Of a stretch of 64,000 bases of DNA, positions 11,891-20,810 are shown in pieces. Every line of letters starts with the position of its first letter. Position 1 is the stretch's first letter. Source of the DNA: Coprobacillaceae bacterium UN01-12pH3A (GTDB lineage: Bacteria; Bacillota_I; Bacilli_A; Erysipelotrichales; Coprobacillaceae); assembly GCA_027676805.1 (NCBI GenBank), contig JAQENU010000002.1:124001-188000 (forward strand), read 5' to 3'. The position numbers were made by a program, and so were the translations under genes. The notes under the pieces are model-generated. The model worked only from the letters and a program-made list of their open reading frames with translations, was not told where the DNA came from and made no database searches.

Positions 11891-12511
11891 TTATCTTATG
11901 AAATTCGTTCTTTGGAATTCTTCTTTTTCTGGTAGTCCATATTTTTCTTTACCATCTGCAATGCTTCTTAATAGGAACGTCATATTTCTCGCAAGAACAC
12001 GCATTGTTTGTAGTCCTTCTTCATCTTCCAAAGCTTCACCGGGTTCTCTTCCATGAATAGCATTCCAATATTGAGTAGAAGCGATAGGCATACCGGAAAT
12101 GGCGAAAAATTTATTAATTTCATCATATGTAGATGAAATTCCACCACGTCTTGCAACAACAACACTTGCCCCAACTTTCATTGTTTTATCTATTGGCGTA
12201 CTATAAAACAGTCGTGTTAAAAACGCTATCAATGTTGCATTTGCCGATCCGAAATACACTGGTGTTCCAACAACTAAGCCGTCGCATTCCTCAAATTTTT
12301 TAGCCGTCTCATTAACAATGTCATCAAAAACGCATTGACCCATTCCTTTCTTACAGGTCATGCAAGCAATACATCCACGAATATCCTTATTCCCAATATT
12401 TACCACTTCTGTTTCAATTCCTTCTTTATCAAAGATTTTAATCATCTCATCAAAAGCAATTCTTGTATTTCCTTTTAAATGCGGACTTCCATTAATCATT
12501 AATACTTTCAT
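11891..12511 (-). CDS. Flavodoxin-fold NAD(P)H-dependent oxidoreductase (iron-sulfur flavoprotein type)
   Basis: Redox enzyme with FMN bound by the N-terminal MKVLMINGSPHLKGNT loop. A cysteine cluster, GCIACMTCKKGMGQC (about residues 48-62), is placed as in iron-sulfur flavoproteins. GTPVYFGSANAT and SSTYDEINKFF are further flavin-fold signatures. The start was moved to 12511, 6 nt after AAAGGAG; the longer ORF lacks a site. It lies downstream of two aldo-keto reductases and the EFR1-type gene, suggesting a shared redox or detoxification role. Confidence 0.85.
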   Translation of the reverse strand: MKVLMINGSPHLKGNTRIAFDEMIKIFDKEGIETEVVNIGNKDIRGCIACMTCKKGMGQCVFDDIVNETAKKFEECDGLVVGTPVYFGSANATLIAFLTRLFYSTPIDKTMKVGASVVVARRGGISSTYDEINKFFAISGMPIASTQYWNAIHGREPGEALEDEEGLQTMRVLARNMTFLLRSIADGKEKYGLPEKEEFQRTNFIR

Positions 12512-12610
12512 ACTATTTCTCCTTTCAATTTCAACTATAATAAATAAGTACAAATCAGCAATACATAACGATGACGGTATTAAAACTCTTTTTTATTTAT
12601 CTATTTAACT

Positions 12611-13480
12611 TTAATCATGTATTTTTTTTGATAAGCACATTCTTACAAAATCTGGTTCAAAATGTTTCGCTCGCGATCCGCTATACCCTTGATCTAAAGA
12701 AGATATTTGATTCATTTCACTATCATTAAGTTCAAAATCAAACACATCTATATTTTCTATAATTCTTTCCAAATGAGTTGATTTAGGGATGACCACAACT
12801 CCTCTTTGAATATTCCAGCGAAGTAGCACTTGTCCAACCGTTTTTTGATATTTATTTGCAATCGCAATTAACATTTCATCTTCAAAGGGATTGTATCTTC
12901 CACCACCCAATGGTGCCCATGCTTCCGGAATAACATTGTATTCTTTCATCGTTTCTAAGGCTTGCTGTTGTGTAAAATATGGATGTAATTCAACTTGATT
13001 TACCATTGGTTTGATTTTAACTGTTTCACAAAAGTTAGTTAAGATATTTGGATAAAAATTAGACACTCCAATTGCTCTTAATTTTCCATCTTGATAAGCA
13101 TCTTCCATAGCACGCCATGCAGAAAAATAATCCCCCATTGCCTGATGTAATAAATATAGATCAAGGTATTCTAAGCCGCTCTTTTCAATAGAGGCATCAA
13201 TAGCCTTTTTAGCCATTTCATAATTTTGCATATCCTGTACCCACAATTTAGAAGTAATAAATAAATCTTCTCTGCTGCAGATGCCTTCATTAATTGCTTT
13301 TCTAACCCCGTCTCCAACAGCATCCTCATTCGTATAAGAAGCAGCCGTGTCAATCAGACGATACCCCGCTTTTATAGCTTGATACACTGATTCCGCACAT
13401 TCTTTCTTGTCTGGAACTCTGAATACGCCAAATCCTAATATGGGCATTTTTAATTCATTACTTAAAGTTACATAATTCAT
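12611..13480 (-). CDS. Aldo/keto reductase (copy A)
   Basis: 289-aa NADPH-dependent carbonyl reductase of the small bacterial AKR5-like group. Visible catalytic residues are Asp and Tyr in DTAASYTNED, Lys in TSKLWVQ and His in LLHQA. The C-terminal VVIPKSTHLERI forms the cofactor phosphate clamp. AGGAGG precedes the ATG. It starts 11 bp after copy B and is clearly co-transcribed with it. Copies A and B differ widely in sequence, so this is not a fresh duplication. Confidence 0.9.
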   Translation of the reverse strand: MNYVTLSNELKMPILGFGVFRVPDKKECAESVYQAIKAGYRLIDTAASYTNEDAVGDGVRKAINEGICSREDLFITSKLWVQDMQNYEMAKKAIDASIEKSGLEYLDLYLLHQAMGDYFSAWRAMEDAYQDGKLRAIGVSNFYPNILTNFCETVKIKPMVNQVELHPYFTQQQALETMKEYNVIPEAWAPLGGGRYNPFEDEMLIAIANKYQKTVGQVLLRWNIQRGVVVIPKSTHLERIIENIDVFDFELNDSEMNQISSLDQGYSGSRAKHFEPDFVRMCLSKKIHD

Positions 13481-13491
13481 TTTAATTCCTC

Positions 13492-14331
13492 CTATTCCTC
13501 AAAATTGCATTTTGTTGTCGCAAGTCTTTCTAGTGATTCTTTTGTTACGTTATAGAATGGTTTATGCTTATTTAATTCTGCAATCTCCTCCATTTCATCA
13601 TGAGTTAAAGTAAAATCAAAAATATCAGCATTATCCTTAATATGTTGAAAAGAGGTACTTCCTGGTACTAACCCAAATCCCATCTGGGTATGCCATCTTA
13701 AAATAATTTGAACAGTAGATTTATGATATTTCTTACCTAAATTCACAAAAACCGGATCATTCAACATATCGCTATTTCCATGTCCCAAGGGATACCAGGC
13801 TTGTAAAGCAATCTGATGTCTAATTAAAAAATCTCTTACTGTTTCTGCCGGATAATAAGGATGGCATTCTACTTGCATGACAGCAGGAACAATTTCACAG
13901 TTATCTAAAATTTCTTGAATTTTTTCTACCGGAAAGTTTGAAATCCCAATCGCTTTTAATTTCCCTTCTTTATAAGCTTTTTCCAGCATTTTATAAGCAT
14001 AGATATAATTATTAACAGGATGGTGTAAAAGCATTAAATCAATATATTCTACATTCAATCTATTTAATGTATCATCAATAGCTTGATCATTTTCATATAA
14101 TGTTGGACCAAGTTTTGTTTCTAAGAATATAGTCTCTCTGTTGACTCCAGACTTTTTAATTCCTATTCCAACCTCTTCTTCATTACCATAACGATTAGCA
14201 GTATCAATTAATTGATACCCATTATTTAAAGCATAACACACATTATCTATAATTTGTTCACCGAATTGACTAATAGTACCAAAACCTAATTTTGGCATTG
14301 CAATCCCATTATTTAATATAATATATTCCAT
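13492..14331 (-). CDS. Aldo/keto reductase (copy B)
   Basis: 279 aa. DTANRYGNEEE (Asp, Tyr), ETKLGP (Lys) and LLHHPVNNY (His) give the catalytic tetrad, and LVPGSTSFQHI the cofactor clamp; the usual Lys of the PKS clamp is Gly here, which may weaken NADPH preference. AAAAGGAG precedes the ATG. It lies 126 bp after the EFR1-type gene; no clear terminator is seen in between, so both may belong to one transcript from the MerR-type promoter. Confidence 0.9.
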   Translation of the reverse strand: MEYIILNNGIAMPKLGFGTISQFGEQIIDNVCYALNNGYQLIDTANRYGNEEEVGIGIKKSGVNRETIFLETKLGPTLYENDQAIDDTLNRLNVEYIDLMLLHHPVNNYIYAYKMLEKAYKEGKLKAIGISNFPVEKIQEILDNCEIVPAVMQVECHPYYPAETVRDFLIRHQIALQAWYPLGHGNSDMLNDPVFVNLGKKYHKSTVQIILRWHTQMGFGLVPGSTSFQHIKDNADIFDFTLTHDEMEEIAELNKHKPFYNVTKESLERLATTKCNFEE

Positions 14332-14457
14332 AATTTTAACTCCTTTTACTTCAAATCTCTATTCATGATAAGCACTACTTTTCCTCATTTCTAATAGAAT
14401 TTCAGATTCCGTAACGATACAATGCAGCTATTCTCTATGAGAAAGAAACAAATTATT

Positions 14458-15222
14458 TTATTTATTTTGTTGATTTGCTTTTATTATTTCCTGAAGCGTA
14501 ATATGCTCATTTCTATACCTTGCCTTAGAATTTTTTTCACCCAATAGTAATTGAATCGCTTTTTGAGGACAATTATGAATACACGCCATACAAGATTGAC
14601 ATTTATCTGAATCATACAACACTTTATCCCTTTCAATATGGATACATCCTGCCGGACATACTTTCGTACAAATGCCACAATGAACACAAGCTTCCGTCAC
14701 TTTATATAAATTTGTAAAAGCATCTGCCGGCATTTTTTCACGGTTTTCTAAAAATTGTTTATGAGCATCACGATCTATATCCGTTACAGATTGGATCTCA
14801 TCTATTTTATTTTTTATATCCGTTGTTATTTTTTGTAATTGGGAATCAATTTGCTTATCTATTTTTCGTTGTTCATCCATATCAAACGCCAAAAGAAAAT
14901 TATCTACCATTAAAAGAGTTTGAATATAATTTACTTTAATCCCATACTCGTCACACAGCTTTTTCGCCAATTCACTGGCACCGCCATGTCGATTTCCATA
15001 TGTTAAGATCATATAAAAATAATCTGTTTCAAAATGAGCATTTTTCATAAATTCTTTAACCATAGTTGGTACTTCATGCCCATAAATCGGAGCAACTATC
15101 CCTATTCTTTCATCTTTAAAATTTAATTCTTGATGCATCACTTGCGGAATACTAATCGGATTTTCTTCAATCCTCTTAGCTGCATAGAGACTATTTCCTG
15201 TACCTGTAAAATAAAACAACAT
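14458..15222 (-). CDS. EFR1-family ferrodoxin: flavodoxin-like domain fused to two [4Fe-4S] clusters
   Basis: Electron-transfer protein. The N-terminal half has the flavodoxin FMN loop FYFTGTGNSLYAAK. The C-terminal half carries two ferredoxin motifs, CVHCGICTKVCPAGC and CQSCMACIHNCPQKA. From the ATG at 15222 the length is 254 aa; a GTG nine bases upstream is an alternative. It is preceded by a promoter with a 19-bp spacer, the hallmark of MerR control, and by a merR gene. It is probably the first gene of the redox operon. Confidence 0.88.
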   Translation of the reverse strand: MLFYFTGTGNSLYAAKRIEENPISIPQVMHQELNFKDERIGIVAPIYGHEVPTMVKEFMKNAHFETDYFYMILTYGNRHGGASELAKKLCDEYGIKVNYIQTLLMVDNFLLAFDMDEQRKIDKQIDSQLQKITTDIKNKIDEIQSVTDIDRDAHKQFLENREKMPADAFTNLYKVTEACVHCGICTKVCPAGCIHIERDKVLYDSDKCQSCMACIHNCPQKAIQLLLGEKNSKARYRNEHITLQEIIKANQQNK

Positions 15223-15296
15223 GCCCCTCACTTTCCTTTCTTTTTAAGTGCTCAAATTCAGGTTCACTTTTAACTCTGTATATCAACTACAGTTAA

Positions 15297-15327
15297 ATGA
15301 TACACCCCTGTAGTCACTACCGGTCAA
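15297..15327 (-). promoter_or_regulatory. MerR-type promoter (19-bp spacer) of the redox operon
   Basis: Minus strand: TTGACC (15327-15322), exactly 19 bp, TATCAT (15302-15297). The spacer contains TACAGGGGTGTA, a short dyad. MerR-family activators act on promoters with 19-20-bp spacers, and a merR gene lies directly upstream. Confidence 0.65.
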
Positions 15328-15349
15328 TAGTGATTTAATTATTTTTGAT

Positions 15350-15380
15350 AAAAAAATTCTGATTGCATTCACAATCAGAA
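15350..15380 (-). terminator. Terminator of the merR gene
   Basis: TTCTGATTG (15357-15365) pairs with CAATCAGAA (15372-15380) around six bases; a run of seven T follows on the minus strand. It separates merR from the redox operon, which therefore needs its own promoter. Confidence 0.9.
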
Positions 15381-15395
15381 CTAAACTAAATTATA

Positions 15396-15791
15396 TTATT
15401 CCACATTAAATATTTTACTGATATATTCCACTTCACCACTTAAAACACTATCAAAATAAGCTTGCTTATTATTAACGAAGTCTAAACTTTCTTGTATGTC
15501 TCTCATCTTGACTTCTAATATTTCTTTTTGTATACCCAAAAGTTCTTTTCTTTTAGCCACGGATTTAGCGCCCTGCATACTCAACTCTAAATACTCTTTC
15601 ATTGTTTGAATGCTCATTCCACATTTTCTTAAACATTGTAAAGAACGAATCCATGCAATATTTTTTTCATCAAACATTCGATAATTATTTTTATCACGTT
15701 GTACATTCGGAATCAGACCTTCATTATAATAAAAACGTAGGGTTTCATAAGAAATTCCAACTTCATCACACACTTGCTTCATAGTATACAT
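15396..15791 (-). CDS. MerR-family transcriptional regulator
   Basis: 131 aa. N-terminal winged HTH (MKQVCDEVGISYETLRFYYNEGLIPNVQ, split here as MKQVCDEVGISYETLRFYY then NEGLIP), the second helical part with IRSLQCLRKCGMSI, and a long dimerisation helix up to about residue 120. No cysteine cluster is seen in the C-terminal part, so metal sensing is unlikely; such short members often sense drugs or oxidants. AGGAGG is 8 nt before the ATG. Its own promoter also shows a 19-bp spacer, so autoregulation is likely. Confidence 0.9.
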   Translation of the reverse strand: MYTMKQVCDEVGISYETLRFYYNEGLIPNVQRDKNNYRMFDEKNIAWIRSLQCLRKCGMSIQTMKEYLELSMQGAKSVAKRKELLGIQKEILEVKMRDIQESLDFVNNKQAYFDSVLSGEVEYISKIFNVE

Positions 15792-15829
15792 ATATTTATT
15801 CCTCCTAAGTTTTCAAATCCGCTTCATCT

Positions 15830-15860
15830 ATAGTAACTGCCGAATACTCTCGTATTGTAA
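15830..15860 (-). promoter_or_regulatory. MerR-type promoter (19-bp spacer) of merR itself
   Basis: Minus strand: TTACAA (15860-15855), exactly 19 bp, TACTAT (15835-15830). AATAC-GAGA-GTATT on the minus strand (15856-15843) forms a 5-bp dyad at the -35 side. The rest of the gap (15861-16064) holds no supportable gene. Confidence 0.55.
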
Positions 15861-16064
15861 GATTAAAGGTTAAAAAAATCAAGGAGAAATAACTGAAAAT
15901 TCTACAACAGTGCTAAAAAAGACGATGATAGCTTGTGATTATGAGCATACTGACTATTGTTTGGATATGACGCCTAACAGAATTACTTAATTCTATTATG
16001 AATCGAATCAATGTTTTAAGTATATTCGTCCTGTACGAAAACAACACAAAATGAACTCTAATTT

Positions 16065-16958
16065 TTAAGATACAGGATCCTCCTGCTTTTTTTGTAGCAG
16101 CAATAGGCCTTGATCGATCTGCCGAATCATCAAGGTACGGTCAGTAAGACAATAAATCTGTTTTGCTTTCTCTATTTCCTTTATACCCTGCTGTGTCTTG
16201 CCTGTCGCATAGAGGTAGAAGCCATTTAAGAAAAGTAAAACAACATTCCATGTCAGCATCTCTTCTTCTTGACTTAACTCAGACAGACGATCCAATGCTT
16301 TTTTTGCATAAACAAACTGAGATGTATAGATGAGATGAAACAGATTATTGGCTAACAAGTGCGCAAGATATACGGAAAAATCGGAATGGTGCTTATATTT
16401 TTCCAAAGATGTCCATGCCCGCAAAAATAGATCTGTTCGGATCTTAGAATTTTCAAAAAGAAAACTCATATTCGAAAAAAGACGAAATTCTTCAAAAGTC
16501 CACGTTTCAATATCAAAAAGATAATGCTGGATTACCTGCTTTGCCCATTGAAAATCCTTCGAATGTTCATAGTCGGTATTAAAATACAATTCCTTTAATG
16601 CCATAATTTGCGCATACTCGATTTTACTCGTCAGAGTCCTTTTTTCTTCCCATGATTTTTGCAGGAACATCACTCTGTCATGAGCATATTTTTGATTGGA
16701 TTGAAATTTCTGTGCATCAATGTCCCCTAATGCTTTGTGTGTAGCCGTTTCTTGAAAGTCTCGATGCAACAGCAGCAGTTCATCGACGGATACCATTAAA
16801 CGCTGCAAGATTTGAAGCATCAGTGAAAATTTTATATCATAACGTCCCATTTCAAAATCAATGGCGTAGGATTTGCTTAAAATGCCGGTATAAATTTCTT
16901 TTTGGCTAAAGCCCTTGCTGATTCTTATTTTTCTTACAGTACATCCATATTTTTCCAT
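16065..16958 (-). CDS. Rgg/GadR/MutR-family transcriptional regulator
   Basis: 297 aa from the ATG at 16958, which follows GAGGTGG; the longer ORF lacks a site. An N-terminal XRE-type HTH (VRKIRISKGFSQKEIYTGIL, then SKSYAIDFEMGRYDIKFS) and a helical repeat C-terminal part match the Rgg layout. Rgg proteins are often receptors for short peptides. No short hydrophobic peptide gene was found beside it. It is divergent from a 73-aa orphan with a palindrome between them. Confidence 0.82.
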   Translation of the reverse strand: MEKYGCTVRKIRISKGFSQKEIYTGILSKSYAIDFEMGRYDIKFSLMLQILQRLMVSVDELLLLHRDFQETATHKALGDIDAQKFQSNQKYAHDRVMFLQKSWEEKRTLTSKIEYAQIMALKELYFNTDYEHSKDFQWAKQVIQHYLFDIETWTFEEFRLFSNMSFLFENSKIRTDLFLRAWTSLEKYKHHSDFSVYLAHLLANNLFHLIYTSQFVYAKKALDRLSELSQEEEMLTWNVVLLFLNGFYLYATGKTQQGIKEIEKAKQIYCLTDRTLMIRQIDQGLLLLQKKQEDPVS

Positions 16959-17010
16959 AGTCCACCTCTTCTTTTCATTATAGCTATTATAACTTAAATA
17001 AAGAAGAATG

Positions 17011-17026
17011 GTCCGAATTCTCGGAC
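17011..17026. promoter_or_regulatory. Palindrome between rgg and the 73-aa ORF, candidate Rgg operator
   Basis: GTCCGA and TCGGAC flank ATTC as a perfect 6-bp inverted repeat. It lies 52 bp from the rgg start and 57 bp from the small ORF, in the divergent promoter region. Two TATAAT boxes for rgg lie at 16977-16991. Confidence 0.5.
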
Positions 17027-17083
17027 TTTTTCTATTATTGCTTATCATTTTATTAGAATAATAGATGAAAGGGGTGAAACTTT

Positions 17084-17305
17084 ATGAATCAACATGAAAC
17101 TAAAGAGAAAAAGAAGACATGGAATTTATGCTATGGGTTTTTGATCTTAGAAGGAAAACCGCTAGATACAATTAAAAAACTTAATGATTCTAAGTCTGAT
17201 TCTTCTGTCACAATGAACAAAATTTATCCCGGTGTATGGATTTTAGATTCCCAAAGGTTTATTCAAAAAATTAAAAACTGCATCAAAAAAAGACCGAGAG
17301 ACTAA
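17084..17305 (+). CDS. Orphan 73-aa protein divergent from Rgg
   Basis: Unrecognised small protein with a good AAAGGGGTG ribosome site. Lys-rich ends surround a more hydrophobic stretch (NLCYGFLILEG) and a second one (PGVWILDSQRFI). There is no signal peptide or membrane helix, and two cysteines. The stop lies in the shared terminator. Position suggests it is an Rgg target or partner, but the function is unknown. Confidence 0.65.
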   Translation: MNQHETKEKKKTWNLCYGFLILEGKPLDTIKKLNDSKSDSSVTMNKIYPGVWILDSQRFIQKIKNCIKKRPRD

Positions 17306-17317
17306 ATCTCCGGTCTT
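17290..17317. terminator. Bidirectional terminator
   Basis: AAGACCG (17290-17296) pairs with CGGTCTT (17311-17317), continued inside by a GAG/CTC stem. A- and T-runs flank it. It ends the small ORF and the ABC-F gene. Confidence 0.85.
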
Positions 17318-17322
17318 CTTTC

Positions 17323-18909
17323 TTACTCATAGCTGCTGTAGGTATCATGAATTGAGCCGTCTCTTATTTCTAATCGACGCTTTGATAGTTTATCAATAAA
17401 ATATCGGTCATGGGATACAAACAGCAATGTTCCATTATAATCCAATAATGCCTGTTCCAAAATTTCTCGTGTTTCAATATCGATATGGTTGGTCGGTTCA
17501 TCTAATATCAGGAAATTTACTTCCTTTTGCATCAGAATCGCCAATTTCAGCAGCACTTTTTCACCGCCGGATAAACTTCCCACACGTTTAAAGACCTGAT
17601 CTTTATAAAACGCATATTTTGCTAAAATGCTTCGGGCTTCCCCTTCAAAGCATGGGCATTCTTTTTGAAATGCCCGCAAAATAGAATCCTGCTCATCCTC
17701 AAAATGGATTTCCTGTGGGATATAGCCAATATTAGCTGTCTCGGCTATTTTCAGTTCACCCTCGTATGCGGTAAAGTCCCCTAACAAAGCTTTGATAAAA
17801 GAGGTTTTCCCTGATCCATTATTTCCTAACAGCACAATTTTTTCCTGATAATAAAGTGTAAAGCTGGCATTTTTAAACAGCGCTGCATCTCCATAAGAGA
17901 TACCGAAGTCCTTTACTTTCAGCACTTCATTGCTGCTTCGCTCTCCGGCAAAGTAAACAGGAATCTTCTTTTTTTCTAGCTGTGGCTTATCTAGGACTTC
18001 CATCTTTTCCAAACGTTTTTCCAGCTCTTTCGCCTTTTTAAAGAATTTTTCATTATCTCCTTGATTGCCCCAGTCACGATAACGCTTGATGGAGGCTTTC
18101 ATTGCTTCTATCTTTTTCTGTTGGGTTTTATACTGTTCAAATTCCAGCAGCAGCAAGCGTTCCTGTTCTTTCATACTGTAGGAATAATTTCCATGAAACA
18201 GACGGCTTTCCCCGCTTTCTAAAATAATTGTTTTATTCGTAACCCGATCTAGGAAATAACGGTCATGGGAAATAATCACAACCGTTCCCTGATATTTATT
18301 CAAATAATTTTCCAGCCATTCCAGCATCACAATATCTAAGTGATTCGTGGGTTCATCTAATAGAAGAATATCCGGTTCACTCAAAATCAGCTTCGCTAAA
18401 TTCACAACGGTCTTTTGTCCCCCACTCAATAAAGAAAAGGGCTGATCTAAAAGACCTTGCAGCTTAAATCCGGTGATGACTTTATTTAGCTTTTCTTCCA
18501 CCTCATATCCGCCTAAAGCGATATAGTGGTTTTGTATATTGGCATACTTATTCAATAAGGCTTCATTGGTACTGTCCTGAGACATTTCAATTTCCAGTGC
18601 TCGCATTCTCTGTTCGATCTCTTGAATATCCAAGAAAGATTCCATCAGTAAGTCTCTTACAGTAGTCTCCTTATTTTCAATTGTCGGAATCTGTTCCAAA
18701 TAGCCAACGGTTGCCTGTTTACGAATCGTAACCGCCCCTGTATCCGGAAATTCCTGTTTCATCATCATTTTAAACAGCGTCGATTTTCCACTGCCGTTTT
18801 TACCGACAATACCGACATGATCACCGGTCAGAATTTCAAAACTGACATCTTGCAGTACCTGTTTATATCCAAAGCTTTTGCATATCTTATGCATTCCTAT
18901 TTCTATCAT
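17323..18909 (-). CDS. ABC-F ATPase, probable ribosomal-protection protein
   Basis: Soluble tandem-ATPase without membrane segments, 528 aa. First domain: Walker A GKNGSGKS, signature LSGGQK, Walker B LLLDEPTNHLD. A charged interdomain linker (about 235-325) follows, then the second domain: GNNGSGKT, LSGGEK, LILDEPTNHID. ABC-F proteins bind the ribosomal E site; some dislodge antibiotics, others tune translation. The leader peptide and attenuator upstream favour the drug-inducible resistance type, but the drug class cannot be read from sequence. AAAGGAG precedes the ATG. Confidence 0.88.
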   Translation of the reverse strand: MIEIGMHKICKSFGYKQVLQDVSFEILTGDHVGIVGKNGSGKSTLFKMMMKQEFPDTGAVTIRKQATVGYLEQIPTIENKETTVRDLLMESFLDIQEIEQRMRALEIEMSQDSTNEALLNKYANIQNHYIALGGYEVEEKLNKVITGFKLQGLLDQPFSLLSGGQKTVVNLAKLILSEPDILLLDEPTNHLDIVMLEWLENYLNKYQGTVVIISHDRYFLDRVTNKTIILESGESRLFHGNYSYSMKEQERLLLLEFEQYKTQQKKIEAMKASIKRYRDWGNQGDNEKFFKKAKELEKRLEKMEVLDKPQLEKKKIPVYFAGERSSNEVLKVKDFGISYGDAALFKNASFTLYYQEKIVLLGNNGSGKTSFIKALLGDFTAYEGELKIAETANIGYIPQEIHFEDEQDSILRAFQKECPCFEGEARSILAKYAFYKDQVFKRVGSLSGGEKVLLKLAILMQKEVNFLILDEPTNHIDIETREILEQALLDYNGTLLFVSHDRYFIDKLSKRRLEIRDGSIHDTYSSYE

Positions 18910-18938
18910 TTTATTTGCTCCTTTATTTTAGTTAGATT

Positions 18939-19052
18939 CTTAAAATAAACAGAGCCTAAAAGGAATAGGATTAGACGATTTTAATCATCGCTTCGTACAG
19001 AAGAGGAATTCTCTTCTTATCGCCTAGCCTATTTTACAGACTCTGTACGAAG
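18939..19052 (-). promoter_or_regulatory. Transcription attenuator before the ABC-F gene
   Basis: Terminator form: RNA from 19046-19039 (ACAGAGUC) pairs with 18956-18949 (GGCUCUGU) around further paired segments (UAAAAUAGG with CCUAUU), followed by UUUAUUUU. Antiterminator form: CUUCGUACAGA (19052-19042), inside the leader ORF, pairs perfectly over 11 bp with UCUGUACGAAG (19001-18991). The two share ACAGA and so exclude each other. Drug-stalled ribosomes on the leader ORF would free the antiterminator arm, as known for other ABC-F genes. Confidence 0.75.
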
Positions 19053-19094
19053 CTGAGTGCCTTCGACTCTACGGCAGATATAACCTAGAATCAT
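19029..19094 (-). CDS. Leader peptide (21 aa) of the ABC-F attenuator
   Basis: ORF of 21 codons with a strong GGAGG 8 nt before the ATG, too short for ordinary gene calling. It starts MILGYICRRVEG and ends TESVK. Codons 15-18 contain the antiterminator arm, so ribosome position on this ORF decides RNA folding. It lies 119 nt before the ABC-F start. No database support was possible. Confidence 0.7.
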   Translation of the reverse strand: MILGYICRRVEGTQLRTESVK

Positions 19095-19176
19095 GTTGAC
19101 CACCTCCATATATCTAATGTTATCTTCACTTTATCACAGATGACCTGCGTTTCCTACTGATTCTCTTTATTTTATG

Positions 19177-19204
19177 AAAAAACCATCTCTCTATTGAGAC
19201 ATGG
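19177..19204 (-). terminator. Terminator of pyrG
   Basis: The minus strand reads CCATgTCTC-AATA-GAGAgATGG with one G-G mismatch, then six T. The hairpin starts before the pyrG stop codon. Confidence 0.75.
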
Positions 19205-20798
19205 CTTTTGCGGCTTTGATAAAAGCTTTAAACAAAGGATGCGGACGATTAGGTCGACTCTTAAATTCCGGATGGAATTGAACAGCTACATAGAAAGGGT
19301 GTTCCTTTAATTCAACCGCTTCGACTAATTCGTTCTCCCCATCACGATAGGTTCCGACAATAGCCATTCCCGCTTCCTCAAATAATGAACGATACGCATT
19401 ATTAAATTCATAGCGATGACGATGACGTTCCATAATACCTGACTGCTGATAAATCTCTTCTAAACGGCTGTTAGGCTGGATATGGCATGGATAAGCTCCT
19501 AAACGCATAGTTCCGCCTTTATTTTCCACATTCTTCTGATCTTCCATAACATCGATGATATAGTGATCGCTTTTTGTTTGAAATTCACTCGAGGTTGCAT
19601 CTGTATAATTCAAGACATTGCGGGCGAATTCAATACAGGTAATCTGCATTCCTAGGCAAATCCCAAAATAAGGAATATGATGTGTGCGGGCATATTGTGC
19701 TGTTTTGATCTTTCCTTCGATCCCACGATAGCCAAAGCCACCGGGAATCAAGATTCCCTGACAGTCCTTTAAAACAAAGAGAGACGCTTCATCTGTGATG
19801 GCTTCACTATCCACCCATTTAATTTCCACTTTGCATTCATTAGCGGTACCGGCATGATGTAAGGATTCTACCACAGATAAATAAGCATCATGAAGTTCCG
19901 TATATTTTCCGACCATCGCAATCTTAATCGTTTCTTTAACGTTCTTTTCGCGTTCAATCAATTCCTGCCACTCCTTTAAATCCACGATTTGTGGATCTAA
20001 ATGTAGCTTTTCACATACAATATCGGCTAAATGGGCTTCTTCAAGCATTGGCACCACTTCATATAAAGAGGAAACATCATAATTGTTGATGACACATCTT
20101 TCTTCGATGTTGCAGAACTGAGAAATTTTACGGCAAATCGATGATGGCAGCGGCATCTCACTGCGGGCAATCAGTATGTCACTCATGATTCCATAAGACT
20201 GCAGCTCTTTAATCGAATGCTGAGTAGGCTTAGACTTGAATTCCTTGCTCATTTTCAAATAAGGGACTAGTGTCACATGAATATATAGGCAGTCCTGTTT
20301 CCCTTTTTCCTGAATGATCTGACGAATGGCTTCCAAAAAAGGCTGGCTTTCTATATCGCCGACTGTTCCTCCTACTTCACAGATCAAGACCTCACATTCA
20401 CTTTGCTTCGCCGCTAAATAAATATTTCGCTTGATCTCGTTAGTAATATGGGGAATCACCTGTGCCGTCTGCCCTAAAAATTCTCCTTTTCTTTCCTTGC
20501 TAATCACGTGGTGATAAACTTTTCCGCTGGTAATATTACTGTATTTATTTAAATTGACATCCATGAAACGTTCATAATGTCCTAAATCCAAATCTGTCTC
20601 TGCCCCATCTTCGCTGACAAAGACTTCGCCATGTTCTAAGGGGCTCATTGTTCCCGGGTCAACATTTAAATAAGGATCAAGCTTCTGTGCACTGACCTTA
20701 ATCCCTCTGGCTATTAATAATCTTCCTAAAGAAGCGGCAGTGATTCCTTTTCCTAATCCCGAAACCACGCCGCCGCTTACAAATATAAATTTACACAT
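19191..20798 (-). CDS. pyrG: CTP synthase
   Basis: Makes CTP from UTP, ATP and glutamine. 535 aa. N-terminal synthetase domain starts [17 protein letters not shown] with the nucleotide-binding loop, then [13 protein letters not shown]. The C-terminal class I amidotransferase has GICLGMQ (nucleophile Cys) and QFHPEF (His, Glu). It lies 12 bp after the ANTAR gene in the glnA-ANTAR-pyrG row, an unusual partner; it uses glutamine, the product of GlnA. Confidence 0.96.
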   Translation of the reverse strand: MCKFIFVSGGVVSGLGKGITAASLGRLLIARGIKVSAQKLDPYLNVDPGTMSPLEHGEVFVSEDGAETDLDLGHYERFMDVNLNKYSNITSGKVYHHVISKERKGEFLGQTAQVIPHITNEIKRNIYLAAKQSECEVLICEVGGTVGDIESQPFLEAIRQIIQEKGKQDCLYIHVTLVPYLKMSKEFKSKPTQHSIKELQSYGIMSDILIARSEMPLPSSICRKISQFCNIEERCVINNYDVSSLYEVVPMLEEAHLADIVCEKLHLDPQIVDLKEWQELIEREKNVKETIKIAMVGKYTELHDAYLSVVESLHHAGTANECKVEIKWVDSEAITDEASLFVLKDCQGILIPGGFGYRGIEGKIKTAQYARTHHIPYFGICLGMQITCIEFARNVLNYTDATSSEFQTKSDHYIIDVMEDQKNVENKGGTMRLGAYPCHIQPNSRLEEIYQQSGIMERHRHRYEFNNAYRSLFEEAGMAIVGTYRDGENELVEAVELKEHPFYVAVQFHPEFKSRPNRPHPLFKAFIKAAKAMSQ

Positions 20799-20810
20799 AT
20801 AAGATCCTTT

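Noticed and set aside
15861..16064. Plus-strand ORF starting after an AAGGAG near 15880
   Set aside because: No ATG/GTG/TTG at proper spacing; the frame gives about 30 unrecognised codons and stops. Possibly an old remnant, not supportable.
16958..17084. Short hydrophobic pheromone (SHP) gene beside rgg
   Set aside because: No ORF with a ribosome site and a hydrophobic C-terminal peptide was found in the gap.
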